Assembly: GCF_000026945.1 (NCBI RefSeq)
Contig: NC_012863.1
Coordinates: forward strand, 1,455,501-1,519,500
Length of the DNA: 64,000 nt
Source: Candida dubliniensis CD36
Lineage: Eukaryota > Ascomycota > Pichiomycetes > Serinales > Debaryomycetaceae
Direction of reading: 5' to 3'
The notes under the pieces are model-generated. The model did no database searches. It saw only the letters and a list, made by a program, of their open reading frames with translations, and had not been told where the DNA came from. Shown in pieces: positions 1-10,891 of this stretch. The stretch's first letter is position 1. Every line of letters starts with the position of its first letter. Position numbers and translations under genes: made by a program.

Positions 1-391
1 TTATTCATTAATCGTTAATTGTTACTTTATTTTTATTTTATTATTATTTTCAGTTTTTCCGTTTTTCCATTTTTGTTTTCCGATTTGCTCGATTTGGACA
101 ATTTTTGAACAATTTTACACTTCACTATTATTTTTTTTTTTGTTCCATTGCTACTTATTCAATCCAAGCCAATCCATCGTCACCATATTACATACTAATT
201 ACAAGCCTCTTTATTACTAGTTTGTTTGATTACTACTTTGGAGATATCCTTGGCCCCCTTCTTTTTTATCCTATTAAACTATATTCAACAAGAGTTCTAG
301 GAACGATAGAAACAATACTAGACTTCTTTTTATTTTTTTCACCAAGCTAACATTTATATCTTTTATTATACAGTTTTTTTCTTATTCAACT
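1..391. other. 5' flank of the SBE2-like gene, no gene seen
   Basis: AT-rich DNA with T-tracts and no convincing conserved ORF. The short ORF at 105-350 is hydrophobic, T-rich translation without recognisable motifs. I treat the stretch as promoter and 5' leader of the gene starting at 392. Confidence 0.5.
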
Positions 392-1525
392 ATGGATGAT
401 AATAACTTATATGATATCTCATTAACTTCAACAACTAAAAGAACGATATGTCAACAACAGTTACCGCCACTACCACAAGCCCCTCCTCCTCCCCCTTCCC
501 ATCCATTATCACGTAATTCTACAAATAATTTCAGTAGTACTTCCTTATCATTATCATCACCTTCAACTTCTATACCAAAGAGAGTCCCTTCATTACCCAC
601 ATTGAATGAAACTAGTAATTCTTCCACTCTGATTAAACGTCCTGGTGATTATTATATTCAGAAAATAAATTCATCGAAGAGTTCACTAAATTTTTCTCCT
701 CAACAACAACAACAACATCAACAATTAATGATGAAACAAAGAATGTCAACTGATTCGCTCACATCAGCACAATCATCAATATCAGATGATCATTCAATTA
801 TTTCATCTCAATTTGATGGAGTGGCTAGTACTAGTTCAACGGCGGCATCTACTAATACTCCTGATTCAAGATTAAATTCCATGACTTCTGATTCTTTTAA
901 AGATAGCACAGTAATTCTTGATTCTAGTTTAGATCTGCTGAGTACCATATCTCAACCAAACACTAGTACTGCTAGTACTACTATTACCAATCAAGTACTA
1001 CCACAACCACATAAAACTAATATTAAATCATCTTCAACTTCACATATACCTACCATTACACCCAAAATCAGAAGAGCTCATTCAATTTCTGCCATGCAAA
1101 CTTTAACTCGTACTAAAAGTAAATTTATATCATCTAGTGAAGCCAAACAACGACAAAAATTACGTAAAAAGAAATATGATGAAAATGATAATGATGATTA
1201 TGATGATGAAGAAATTCTGGAAGAATTTTTATTCAATGTCCCCATAATTAAAAATAAAGCAGAATTATATTCATTAACGTCCGCCAATTCAAGTAAAATA
1301 TCTCATGAAAATTTAAGTGGTAATAGTTATAATAATAATAATAAGAATCATGGTTCGGCAAATTCATCATCAGTAACAATATTATCAAGAAATGATCTTG
1401 TTTCAGATCGTGATCAATATTGTACTATAAAGCCTTGTCCATTACCTGGGAAATTAGGATCACTGACAGATTTATTATCAAGTGTTGGTAATAGACCAAC
1501 ATCACATAATGATGAAAGTATTATT

Positions 1526-1561
<36 letters not shown>

Positions 1562-3001
1562 CAACAACAAGACAAGCAACAATTGGGTGAAGTTGGTTTG
1601 GGGATTGTTAATGATGATACAACAATTATATCCAATATAACAACTTATTATAATCAACAAGTTGAAATGAAAAATAAATTAGCTCGTCAAAATGTCATGT
1701 ATAAAATTCCTAATTTTATTAAATCTAATAGTTCATTAGAAGATCTTCATTTAATATCACTTGAAAAATTAAGTGTTGTTGATCCTACTAGACCAAGTCA
1801 TTTACCACCAAAATCATTAGATGAAAGAAGAAAACATAATCAACAAATTGATAAGATTTTACATAATAAGAATAATAGTTCACCTCATTTAATTAAATCA
1901 CCCACGAAATCCAATTTCGGTATTAATAATAATACTAATGATTCTAACAATAATGATAATAATAATGCTGTTACATATAATCAAGAATTTATGACCTTAA
2001 TAGAAGAATTACAACAACAACAATGTTCACTGGATTCGAAATTATTTATTAAAAAATTCCAATCTCAACGTGATATGATTCGAACATTTGCATGGACACT
2101 GAATATACCTAATGATCAATGTTTCCAATTTCTTTTAAAAATATTATCATTAAATCAAAGTTGTCAAGATTCTTTAAATACAATAAAGAATTCATTTTTA
2201 TTGTTTGAAAATAAATTTAATAATTTACCTGAATCAATTAAATCTAATAAAATGATGGAATTTAATAAATTATGTCATGATATAATAATGAAGAAACCAT
2301 TATTTGAAACTATTCCATTAATAGAACAAATTGAATTTATGGAAAAATTAAAACTGATTTGGAATATTAAAGCTATATCTGAATCAGGTTTAAATCAAGA
2401 TGAAATATTATTAATTGCTATATTATTAAGAATTTTCCCCACGAAATCATGTCAAGATATTTATTGTTTATTAGAATTAATTAATCAAGAAGTTTTAACT
2501 AAAGAATTTAAACAAAAATTTAATAATAATGTTTTAAAATGGAATAATATGAATCAATTATATAAATTTCAAATTTTACCAGGTGAATTTGAAAATTTAT
2601 CATTTAATTCAATTTTACAAATTTTATTACAATTTAATGATCAATTACCATTAAGTTTAAGTGCTCCAACAACTCCAATAATTGGTCCACCAACCGACAC
2701 CACCTCCACCTCAACAACCACCACCACCACCGAGTTGAAATCTTGTTCAGTTCAATTAATTATTAAATTATTTACATTATTAATCATTTATTCATTTTCT
2801 TATAAAACAAAATTTAAAAATAATCTTAAAATTTTAGAAACTTTTATAATGATAATTTTTAATTATTATCATTTAAATTGGAATAATTTAAATCAATTAA
2901 TTAAAGAAAATAAATCAATTCGATTAAATTATACTTGTAATCAATTAATTAATTTGAATTCATTTATTGATAAATGGAAATATATTTTTAAAAAAAATTA
3001 A
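392..3001 (+). CDS. SBE2/SBE22-like cell-wall / bud-growth protein
   Basis: The encoded protein is 869 aa, close to the size of the S. cerevisiae Sbe2/Sbe22 pair, which act at the Golgi in moving cell-wall components to the growing bud. The first ~550 residues are low complexity: a proline-rich run near residues 25-36, Ser/Thr/Asn/Gln-rich stretches, and an acidic Glu tract near residues 375-390. Short conserved-looking islands lie inside it, including LPGKLGSLTDLLSS and RPSHLPPKSLDERRKHNQQ. The last ~320 residues form a helical, Leu/Ile/Asn-rich domain without membrane segments. The assignment rests on length, architecture and the LPPK...RKH island, so it is tentative; a TBC/Sbe2-like fungal family member is the alternative. 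The ATG at 392 is the first of the frame. The 3' end converges on the AFG1 gene. Confidence 0.55.
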
Positions 3002-3679
3002 TAACACACTCATATACAAATACAGATGGGAGGGGGGACACGTATATAGGAAAGGGGAAGTAAATGATAATATTTATAGATTTAAATAAACAAGACTCGG
3101 AATAACTAATGAAAGAGAGATCTCATTAACAGCTTGTAGGTCATATTAGATGGGTTGAGATTAATAAAAAAAAAATAAATAGTAGACTATATTATGTATA
3201 ATCATGACAGTATTTTCTTGATAAAGAGGGTTAACTACTATTTTAAATGAAATTCCTTGCCCCCCCCCCTCTCTCTCTCTCTCTCTCTGATAAAACAATT
3301 CAAAGTTATGTCAATGTTTGTTCCAAATAATAGATCTAGGTAAATATAGATTATTACAATATCCAATAAATTGCATAACCTGAAAAAAAAAAAAAGTGGT
3401 TCAAAACTTCAACCAACAACATATATAACATAATATAGCATAATATAACTAAATCACCATTAAACGCTTCAAAGTATAAGTTTAATATATATGTAGATCC
3501 TAATATTGAGAGAATTGATCCCATTCCATTAAGACCAGATATAAATATCGTTTCAAATTTCCATTTACTGCTTACTACTACTACCACTACCACTACTTAT
3601 TCAGTATCTATTAGCTTTTTCTTTTATATATATATATATATATATCTAAACCTAATAATAAAAAGTAATGTAACTCATT
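3002..3679. other. Convergent intergenic region, simple repeats only
   Basis: This stretch lies between two convergent stop codons. It holds a poly-C run joined to a (CT)n tract at about 3261-3288, an A-tract at 3381-3393 and a (TA)n tract at about 3625-3646. The 79-aa ORF on the minus strand (3354-3593) starts in a repetitive ACT/AGT tract and has no family resemblance. It probably serves as 3' UTRs and terminators for both genes. Confidence 0.5.
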
Positions 3680-5386
3680 TTATATATCTCTAACTTGATC
3701 TATCCATTCAGTTGTACTCATTTGTGATAATCGACTTAATGCTCTAGCAAAAGCAAATCTTTCTTCATCATTAACAAACATTTTTGCCTTTCTAGCAATC
3801 AGTTTATCAAATCCATGTTTAATCACCAATTCATCGTCTTCTTCTTCTTCGTCTTCATCACAAGCATCCATGTCGTTCTTTTTTGGATCATTTTTTTGAT
3901 GTAATTCATAATAATTATTTTTTTCAATAATTTCTGGTTCAACAAATAAATCTTTAAATGAATTAGCACTAGTTACAGCAATTCTACCATGATTATCATA
4001 AATTGCATCTAAAAATGTTATAAATCTTCTAACTTGATCACGAACATCAATACTTAAATAAGGTATATCAGTTATAATAAATGATTGGAAACTTTGAGCT
4101 AAAGCTAAATAATCTCCTGCTGCCATTGGAGTACCACATAATTCATGAAATGTAAATTGAGCAACATAAGGTGGTGAACAAATTGGTACATTTAATTGAC
4201 GTCCCCAAACTTCAACTTTATAATTTTTTAATTTAATATTTTGTTTATCACTAGAAGCAGAAGCAGAAGCAGAGGCAGAAGCAGAAGCAGAAGCAGAAGC
4301 AGAAGCAGAAGCAGAAGCAGAAGCAGAAGCGGAAGCAGAAGCAGAAGCATTGAAATATTCATACCATGATTCAATATGTTTTAAACAATTATTTTTATTA
4401 ATTTTCAGATCCCATTTTAATCCTGGTTTAGGGAAATAATAAACTGATGAAATTGGTTTAGGAATTTTTCTATAATCAGTTGGAGAATTTAAATAAATTA
4501 TATGACATTGACGTTTAATTAATTTAATACAAGGAATAAAACTAACTCTTTGAATTCCATTTAAATATAAATCATCGGGGGCTCGATTTGATGTAGCAAA
4601 TAATATAACCCCAAATTTTGGCAGTAATAATAACATCATTAATCGACGTAATAACATGGCATCAGCTACATCTGTCACTTGAAATTCATCAAAACATAAA
4701 ATTGTTGATGTTTGAGCAATTTCACTTGCTAATAAGGGTATAACATCAATATCATTATGACTACCACTACCACTACCACTACCACTACCATTATTATTAT
4801 TATTCTTAGATTTATATTGAATTTTTAATTGATGAGATCGTTTATGTAAATTTTGCATAAATTGATGGAAATGTAATCTTTTTTTAGGTAAATTTTTAGG
4901 TATTGTATCATAAAATAAATCCATTAACATGGTTTTACCACATCCAACATCTCCATATAAATAAATCCCTCGAACTTCATTACTAACAGTCAATAATGTT
5001 TGTTCATCAACTAATAAAGATGAAGGAGTATTGTTATTATTTTTGGCAGAAGATTTACCTAAAAAGGAACTGAATATTTTCGCTATAGTTATTTTTGGAG
5101 TCAAATCAGAAATTGATGGAGTAATTACTTTTGGTGGAATATATGAAGTTAATTTTTCATGTAATTTTGATAATGAAGTAATGATTTTCCTTTGATATGG
5201 ATCATCACGAAGTTTATTTTCAGAAACTCGTTGATTATATAATTCTAATGGAGTAATATTTTTGAATGAATTATTATCATTGGAATTAATCGAATTTTGT
5301 ACTCGCTTGGTTGTTGTTGTATGGAAATATGATTTTTGATATGGGATTTTAATTTTAACCAATGATGAATATCTTATTGACCTCAT
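3680..5386 (-). CDS. AFG1: AFG1-type mitochondrial AAA ATPase
   Basis: The 568-aa product belongs to the AFG1/LACE1 (ZapE-like) P-loop ATPases of the mitochondrial inner membrane, which help degrade or handle misfolded, mitochondrially encoded cytochrome oxidase subunits. Visible features are a basic, Ser/Thr-rich N-terminus fitting a mitochondrial presequence (residues 1-35), the family signature GIYLYGDVGCGKTMLMDLFY with Walker A GDVGCGKT at residues 145-152, the RLHFHQFM motif just after it, and Walker B LCFDEFQVTD at residues 230-239. ATSNRAPDDLYLNG and the C-terminal FDAIYDNHGRI-like region also match the family. Two low-complexity inserts are unusual: a Ser-Gly repeat at about residues 200-210 and a long Ser-Ala repeat at about residues 346-378. 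The gene converges with the SBE2-like gene. Confidence 0.93.
   Translation of the reverse strand: MRSIRYSSLVKIKIPYQKSYFHTTTTKRVQNSINSNDNNSFKNITPLELYNQRVSENKLRDDPYQRKIITSLSKLHEKLTSYIPPKVITPSISDLTPKITIAKIFSSFLGKSSAKNNNNTPSSLLVDEQTLLTVSNEVRGIYLYGDVGCGKTMLMDLFYDTIPKNLPKKRLHFHQFMQNLHKRSHQLKIQYKSKNNNNNGSGSGSGSGSHNDIDVIPLLASEIAQTSTILCFDEFQVTDVADAMLLRRLMMLLLLPKFGVILFATSNRAPDDLYLNGIQRVSFIPCIKLIKRQCHIIYLNSPTDYRKIPKPISSVYYFPKPGLKWDLKINKNNCLKHIESWYEYFNASASASASASASASASASASASASASASASASSDKQNIKLKNYKVEVWGRQLNVPICSPPYVAQFTFHELCGTPMAAGDYLALAQSFQSFIITDIPYLSIDVRDQVRRFITFLDAIYDNHGRIAVTSANSFKDLFVEPEIIEKNNYYELHQKNDPKKNDMDACDEDEEEEDDELVIKHGFDKLIARKAKMFVNDEERFAFARALSRLSQMSTTEWIDQVRDI
4253..4348 (-). repeat. (GAAGCA)n coding repeat, Ser-Ala tract in AFG1
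   Basis: About 16 tandem copies of a 6-bp unit encode alternating Ser-Ala on the minus strand. Minor unit variants (gaggca, gcggaa) interrupt the array. It is in frame and expands the loop before the conserved VEVWGRQLNV segment. Such a tract is likely to vary in length between strains. Confidence 0.95.
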
Positions 5387-5419
5387 ATATAAAAGAAAAG
5401 AAAAAAAAAAAATGCAGAT

Positions 5420-5455
<36 letters not shown>

Positions 5456-5981
5456 AGTATGATATAGTATGATACGGTTTTATAATACAATTCTAAAGCA
5501 AAATTTTGAAAAGCAAACAATAAAAAAGATTATAGATGAATAAATAATAAAAGATTCATAAATGTATATGCCAAAAAAAAAAAAATGGAAATGGAAATGT
5601 AAACGTCAATAAGATAATCTTGGCTTCTTCTTATAATAATAGTATCTCTGACTATTGCCTTTGTTTGGTTGGTTGGTCGCTTGGTTGATTAATTGATTTA
5701 GTTTTATTGGTTCAACGATTGGTGAGAATTTTTTTTTTTTTTTTTTTTTTGGGGGGTGTTCTTGTTAAAAAGAGGGTACTTGGTCCCGGGGACATAATTA
5801 GCGCGGGGCCCCATCTCGGAATGGGGATTTTGTATGTTAGGGGAAGAAGACAACAATTAATTAATTGATTGGAATAGATTTATATTAACAATACGTATGA
5901 TCTGATCTGATCTGATCTAATTAAACAATAATATATCATAAAACATAACACATATCATGACAATCTTTTTGTTTTTTTTTT
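5387..5981. other. AFG1 promoter side, simple repeats, no gene
   Basis: This is the upstream region of AFG1 and the 3' flank of the SLC35F6-like gene. It contains a perfect (TAAA)9 array at 5421-5456, a T-tract of about 22 followed by a G-run at about 5729-5757, and a short GC-rich island at about 5783-5826 that stands out from the AT-rich surroundings. A GATCT repeat lies near 5900-5917. No conserved ORF is visible. Confidence 0.5.
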
Positions 5982-7232
5982 TTACATTCTTTCAATTGGT
6001 TCATCAATTTCATCAACCACATCAATCAATCTTTCATGAGAAGTATTACCTTCATTATTTTTCAACCAATTGGGAATAAATGACCAATTTTCTGGGTTTA
6101 AAACTCCATTAAAACATAAAGTTCCGAAAACCAATACAATAAATCCACAAAATTGTAATAATTGGAATGATTCCCATTTCATAGTCATAGCAATAATCCA
6201 AACCAATAAAGTTCTACAAGTATCAATTGTTGATCTTGCTGTAGCAGAAATTTTATGAGTTATAGAAAGTCCACAATAATTAAAAATAGCAATTGATAAC
6301 AGAATTAAAATTGATGAAATTAAAATTTTTTCATTATGGAAAACTTGATAAATTGCTAAAAATAAATTAAATGGAGAAGATTGGAAATCTTTTGGTGATT
6401 CAATTGATTTAATTAAAAAATTTAATAATAAACAAATAATTATCATTAATGATAATCCATAAAATCCTTCAATATAAATTAATTGTAATGGAATAATAGG
6501 ATTTTTAATAAGAATATGTTCTTCAACAACAAATTGAATCCCTTGTAAAAATGTAGCACAAATAATTAAAAAAATTCCAAAAAATATAGCCAATGCCGGG
6601 CCAGGTGAGTTATTTGAAGATGAATTTGGAGTTGAAGAAGGATTTTTTGAACCACTTAATCCAACAAGACCAATTCCTAATGTTACTAAAAATAATGATA
6701 ACCATTCTAATTTAGTTATTTTCCGTTTAAGAAATATTACTGATAATGTAGCCACAAATAATACTACTGAACCTCTTGACATTTGATAAATAGAAACAGG
6801 AGTATAAACTAATCCAATATTTAATAAAGTAGTACAACTTAAATCACAAATTGCTGGAATTGATAATTTAAAATTTTCAAATATTGATGTTTCATGGGGA
6901 AGGTTATTAGATGACTCATTCAATTGTTCATTTTCATTTAATTGAATGTATTGATTATTATTATTATCATGGTTGTACCATTTATAAAACACAAATACTA
7001 AATACATACTTAATTCACCAAGAAACATTTGCATGGTTTGAATACCTGGTTGTTGGAAAAGTTTATGATTATCAGGATTAGGATCATGACAATTATCAAC
7101 ACATTGATTATCTTGATATTTTGTAAGTAAAGAATTTGCTGCTCCAGTGATTAAAGTTCCTGCAACAATTAAATAAAGACCAATCCCCATGATAAGTAGT
7201 TGAAAAGGAGTAAATATTAAATGATATAACAA
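5982..7232 (-). CDS. SLC35F6-like multispanning membrane transporter
   Basis: The 416-aa product looks like a drug/metabolite transporter superfamily member of the SLC35F6 (C2orf18) type, a group placed on lysosomal or vacuolar and other internal membranes. About ten hydrophobic segments are visible, starting with LIFTPFQLLIMGIGLYLIVAGT. The conserved N-terminal pattern NSLLTKYQDNQC and the following FQQPGIQTMQMFLGE match this family, as do PAICDLSCTTLLNIGLVYTP (about residues 127-146) and SVYQMSRGSVVLF-type sequence after it. The loop around residues 195-215 is Ser/Asn-rich. The substrate cannot be read from sequence. The start at 7232 gives a hydrophobic first helix directly. It is divergently arranged with IES6. 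Confidence 0.8.
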   Translation of the reverse strand: MLYHLIFTPFQLLIMGIGLYLIVAGTLITGAANSLLTKYQDNQCVDNCHDPNPDNHKLFQQPGIQTMQMFLGELSMYLVFVFYKWYNHDNNNNQYIQLNENEQLNESSNNLPHETSIFENFKLSIPAICDLSCTTLLNIGLVYTPVSIYQMSRGSVVLFVATLSVIFLKRKITKLEWLSLFLVTLGIGLVGLSGSKNPSSTPNSSSNNSPGPALAIFFGIFLIICATFLQGIQFVVEEHILIKNPIIPLQLIYIEGFYGLSLMIIICLLLNFLIKSIESPKDFQSSPFNLFLAIYQVFHNEKILISSILILLSIAIFNYCGLSITHKISATARSTIDTCRTLLVWIIAMTMKWESFQLLQFCGFIVLVFGTLCFNGVLNPENWSFIPNWLKNNEGNTSHERLIDVVDEIDEPIERM

Positions 7233-7462
7233 AGGAAAGGGAAACTAACGGTCTGTTGTTTAATTGGTGCCGTGTACTATTGAGTGTGTATGTGTGTGTG
7301 TGTAGATAAGTCTATGTGTCCTAAATAAAAAAAAAAAGAAATCTTGTAGAATGAATCAAGTGGTGTGTAAATAAGACCAAAAAAAAAAAAAAAAAAAATG
7401 AAGAAAGTGCCACCACCATCACTAATAATAAACAACAACATCACATTATATTATATTTAATC
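7233..7462. promoter_or_regulatory. Divergent promoter, transporter / IES6
   Basis: These 230 bp separate two divergent start codons. The region carries a (GT)n tract at about 7287-7303 and a long A-tract (about 7378-7398) nearer IES6. Poly(dA:dT) tracts of this kind usually keep yeast promoters free of nucleosomes. Confidence 0.5.
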
Positions 7463-7954
7463 ATGTCAAATACTCCAGGTCGTTCAATGTCAAGTACTCC
7501 AATAACAACAACTACTACAACTCAAGTCAATCTTCATGAATTACTGGAAATCACTACAAAATCTCATTCATTTAAACAAAATCCTAATAGAAAACAACCA
7601 CCAAATAGAAGATATAAACCAAGTCGACAATTAATATCTGATGAATTAAAATATATTCAATCAAAATTAAATTCAAATTCAAATTCAAATTCTAATTCTA
7701 ATTCAAATTCAAATTCAAATTTAAAAAAATTTGATATAAATACACCAACTTATAATTCAATAATGTCACCACCAAGTTTAAAACCATCAATGAAATATTG
7801 TGATATAACTGGATTACCAACAAATTATAAATGTCCTTCAAATCAATTAAGATTTTATAATTTAGAAATTTATCAAGAAATTATTAAAAATATGCCTGCT
7901 GGATTAGATCAAGAATATTTACAATTAAGAGGAGCTAATGTGATATTAAAATAA
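7463..7954 (+). CDS. IES6: INO80 complex subunit Ies6 (YL1 C-terminal domain)
   Basis: The 163-aa product matches the size of S. cerevisiae Ies6 (about 166 aa), a nuclear subunit of the INO80 chromatin remodeller. The C-terminal half carries the YL1_C motif: KYCDITGLPTNYKCP followed by NQLRFYN and YQEI (about residues 112-138). It ends with GLDQEYLQLRGANVILK, the usual Ies6 tail. The N-terminal part is basic, with RKQPPNRRYKPSRQL at about residues 39-53. A Ser-Asn repeat (about residues 70-86) separates the two and is a strain-variable type of insert. The YL1_C module is shared with Swc2/YL1, but the short length favours Ies6. It converges closely on the TCA17-like gene. Confidence 0.9.
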   Translation: MSNTPGRSMSSTPITTTTTTQVNLHELLEITTKSHSFKQNPNRKQPPNRRYKPSRQLISDELKYIQSKLNSNSNSNSNSNSNSNSNLKKFDINTPTYNSIMSPPSLKPSMKYCDITGLPTNYKCPSNQLRFYNLEIYQEIIKNMPAGLDQEYLQLRGANVILK

Positions 7955-8052
7955 AATCATCATTACCCAATTATCAATTATCAATTATCAATTACCAATT
8001 ATCAATTACCAATTACATAGAACTTTTTTTTTTTTTTTTATTATTAATATTA

Positions 8053-8436
8053 TTATATATTATATGAATTAACTAATTTTTTAATATTTCTATCAAATGT
8101 AGGAGATTGTAAAATATTCTCATCATCATAATCATTATCATAATCATTATCATTATCAACAGTTTTACCAATCCCAGTTTCTAGAGTAGTATATATTTGA
8201 TTTAATGGATTGAAAATTGTACGTAAATAACATTTTTGTATATCTAAAAATAATTTTCTCAATTTTGTTAAAAATTCTTCATTATTATTGGTAATAATAG
8301 TGGAATTTATAGTTTGATCTAATCCAATAACTATTTTCAATCCATTATTAGTTTCATATCCATATACCATAATTTGATCTTGAATAAATAAAAGTATAAT
8401 TGATATTTGATTATCACCATTTTGATGGTTCTTGTC

Positions 8437-8477
<41 letters not shown>

Positions 8478-8733
8478 CACGTAAACTTAATGATGATGGT
8501 GATGTAAATATATCTAATGCCATATGACTTAAAAAATTATATTTAAGAAATTTATCAGCATTAATAGGGTTCATATTGGTACCATCATCATCTTCTTCAT
8601 CACCAATATTGAATGATTGAATATATAATGGTTTATCATTTCGAGAAATTAATGATATAAATTGAATTGGATTAATTGAGGTAGATTGTTGAGATATTGT
8701 TGTGGATTTATTAGGTTGATTGGGAGTAGCCAT
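8053..8733 (-). CDS. TCA17: TRAPP complex subunit Tca17 / TRAPPC2L-like
   Basis: The 226-aa product resembles the TRAPPC2L/Tca17 branch of sedlin-like TRAPP subunits, which help assemble or stabilise the Golgi TRAPPII tethering complex. The matching features are a start with ISLISRNDKPLYIQSF (compare the mammalian I-A-K-x-N-x-P-L-Y-I-x-S pattern), then a longin-fold series LKYNFLSHMALDIF, ILLFIQDQIMVYGYETNNGLKIVIGLD, and the end FDRNIKKLVNSYNI. A polyGln tract at about residues 90-102 and a Asp/Asn-rich insert near residues 190-205 make it longer than the yeast homologue. Two CACGTG motifs lie upstream, about 160-190 bp from the start codon. Confidence 0.8.
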
Positions 8734-8777
8734 AATTAATTAATGAATTAACTAGGAAGAAGATTTACTTATACCAC

Positions 8778-8809
<32 letters not shown>

Positions 8810-8891
8810 TTTAATTTTGATTAATAGTTTTGTTCTCGTTATGAGAAGATTTCAAAAAACAACAAAAAAAAAAATTAGATATTGGCTTGAT

Positions 8892-8923
8892 CACGTGACT
8901 TGATTATATACATCAGTCACGTG
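8892..8923. promoter_or_regulatory. Pair of CACGTG (Cbf1-type E-box) motifs
   Basis: Two palindromic CACGTG cores lie at 8892-8897 and 8918-8923, each inside TCACGTGAC, 26 bp apart. TCACGTGA is the known recognition sequence of Cbf1-class bHLH proteins, and the window itself encodes CBF1. They sit between the TCA17-like gene and the retroelement relic, so TCA17 is the only obvious target. Confidence 0.6.
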
Positions 8924-8946
8924 ACCATGGAATAGTGATATCTCGG

Positions 8947-9104
8947 TGTTAATAACTAACATTATGTGTCCAAAACATCGTACAGTGTTATGGTTTTGTG
9001 ACCAAATTAATATATTTTTGTATAGAATCTTATATAAAAATTAAACAAACTACATACAAATATGATGTCAACCACAAAGAGTATCCTAGGGAGATTAAAT
9101 CAAG
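8947..9104 (+). repeat. Inverted LTR arm, left (copia relic)
   Basis: This segment begins TGTTAATAACTAACATTATG and ends at a CCTAGGGAGATTAAATCAAG block. It matches the reverse complement of 10892-11119 over its length, with an AT-rich internal part missing. The TGTT start is typical of an LTR 5' end. Its orientation is opposite to that of the other arm, so these are not a normal direct LTR pair. Confidence 0.8.
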
Positions 9105-10880
9105 AAAAACACACATTTTGTTGCGCGCTGTTTGGGTAATTGAGGCATCGATGCATAAGCACAACAAACCCCAGACACGAAGCAGCAGCGAGTGGTCGAA
9201 ATCGTGAAGAAACCAACGTTTAAACAGATTGGCATTCCACTCCCCCCTCCCCCTCCTTTCAACAGTGGACGGATGTTACAAAGCAAGGTAGCATGAGCAT
9301 GAGCAATAGCAATAGCAAAAAGCCAGAATGATTCTGGTACCAGGGCATTAGCAAGTAAATTGCGAGCAATTTGTTGTAATACTTTATTGGATGGTTCAAT
9401 AGAGCCATTCTGGTAATGCGCGTACGGGGGGCAAAGGGAGGGAGGCCTCACTGCAAGCCCAACATGAGTCTGAGAACCAGCAATGGTGTAAAAGTTGACT
9501 GATGACGAAACGGTACCGAATTTATGAAGGTTGGTAGTAGAAATATCAGAAGTTGGTGTGAAATAAACAGTATCGTGAGTAATAATGAAAGAGTAAGTGG
9601 ATTGGGATCATGCTTGGCGTAAACTGAAAAAAGATTAGCTACTGCATTAGGAACAAATAAAACATCCGATAATTTGATTTCATTGTCAGTATCAGCATGG
9701 AAAATAATATCACCTTGGCCGTGAACAGCAATAGTCTCACCATCAGGGATTTTTTATTTTTATGGAGGAGGAATAACTCCGATTTAATGTAGCAAATAAG
9801 TTGTGATTGTTGCAAATATGACGAGTGCTGCCACTGTCAATGATAAATTCACTCGAAAAATTTGCAGTGAAAAGGGAATAATCCATACTAGGGTTAGGTT
9901 CGGCAAGTTCTTTCGAATAGTATGCGTGTGTAGCCTGAGAAAAACGTGGAGTTTCAATAGCACATAAAGCAAGAGGACCAGGTGAAGCTGTAGAAGCCTT
10001 TTGAGATTTAACCTTGTCCTTCTGTTGTTGTCTTTGAAGTTTCAAACATTGTTCAGTGGTGTGATTTTGTTTGTTGCAGAGACCACAAATTGCGTTGGGA
10101 GTGTGTGGCTTGGCATTGGTGGCAGCAAGCGCTAAAGATGAGTTGGCACTAGAGCCAGGAGTTGGAGAAGCTCCAATCAGTGGAGATTGGGGAATTGAGG
10201 GCTCTTTCTCAAGTGGATGACCAGGTTAGAAACAATGGTGGATTTCAGTAAGTTATGCTGAATAATTTTTGAATCAATGTATACTGGGAGGGGGGGAGGT
10301 TAAAAACCGACATAATAATTATACGAGCTTCACCAGCATTATTAAAATCCTTCATAAAATGGAATCAGATAAGGACGACAAATAAAATAAACCATCAAGG
10401 TCCCCAACAGAATAGTGTTGAAAGACATCTAACTATGTAAGTTCCATGCGGTTACTCATTGTATCTTGATCAGCAAAAAAGATCCCTCTCTCAATCTGGC
10501 CGCAGCAACGCGTGGGGTAATTTAATGAAAAATACAGTTGCAACAACGCCCATTGTCCCCTGACATCGCTTGAATGAACTAAACAAAATATCGCCCCCAC
10601 ATCAACAGTATGTTTAAATAAATTGAAAAAAAAAAAAAAAAAATAATAGGAGTTCAAAGCTCCAACCACAACCACATTCGTCAGATTGACCTTCATCGTC
10701 TTCAAAATGGTGGAGGGATCAATAATACCAGCAAGATCGTCATCCAAATATGGGAAAATTCCCAAAGGTGTAGTAATGACCTTAATTTGATACGCCCAGC
10801 TATGGTAGTTTGAGCTTCCTTGAAGTGGGGGGGGGAGGGGGGGTGATGGATGAGAATGCCTCGGTATGATTGATCAGGCT
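9105..10880 (-). pseudogene. Degenerate Ty1/copia retrotransposon gag-pol relic
   Basis: Reading the minus strand, the pieces occur in copia order. A much-degraded gag region (10880-10090) leads to a zinc knuckle C-x2-C-x4-H-x4-C at 10046-10087. Next comes a protease segment with FIIDSGSTRHICNN (about 9812-9853) and then a GAG-pre-integrase piece with LSDVLFVPNAVANLFSV (about 9630-9680). The last piece is a C-terminal integrase-core fragment with YQNGSIEPSNKVLQQIARN (about 9350-9410). The catalytic middle of integrase and all reverse transcriptase and RNase H are missing. Frameshifts, stops and G/C or A runs break the gag part. The element is dead. Only the fragments at 9095-9451 and 9743-10045 still read as open frames. 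Confidence 0.88.
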
Positions 10881-10891
10881 CATAATCTAAC

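Noticed and set aside
1414..1635. 73-aa minus-strand ORF with Cys/Ser runs
   Set aside because: Antisense of the polyGlu tract in the SBE2-like gene.
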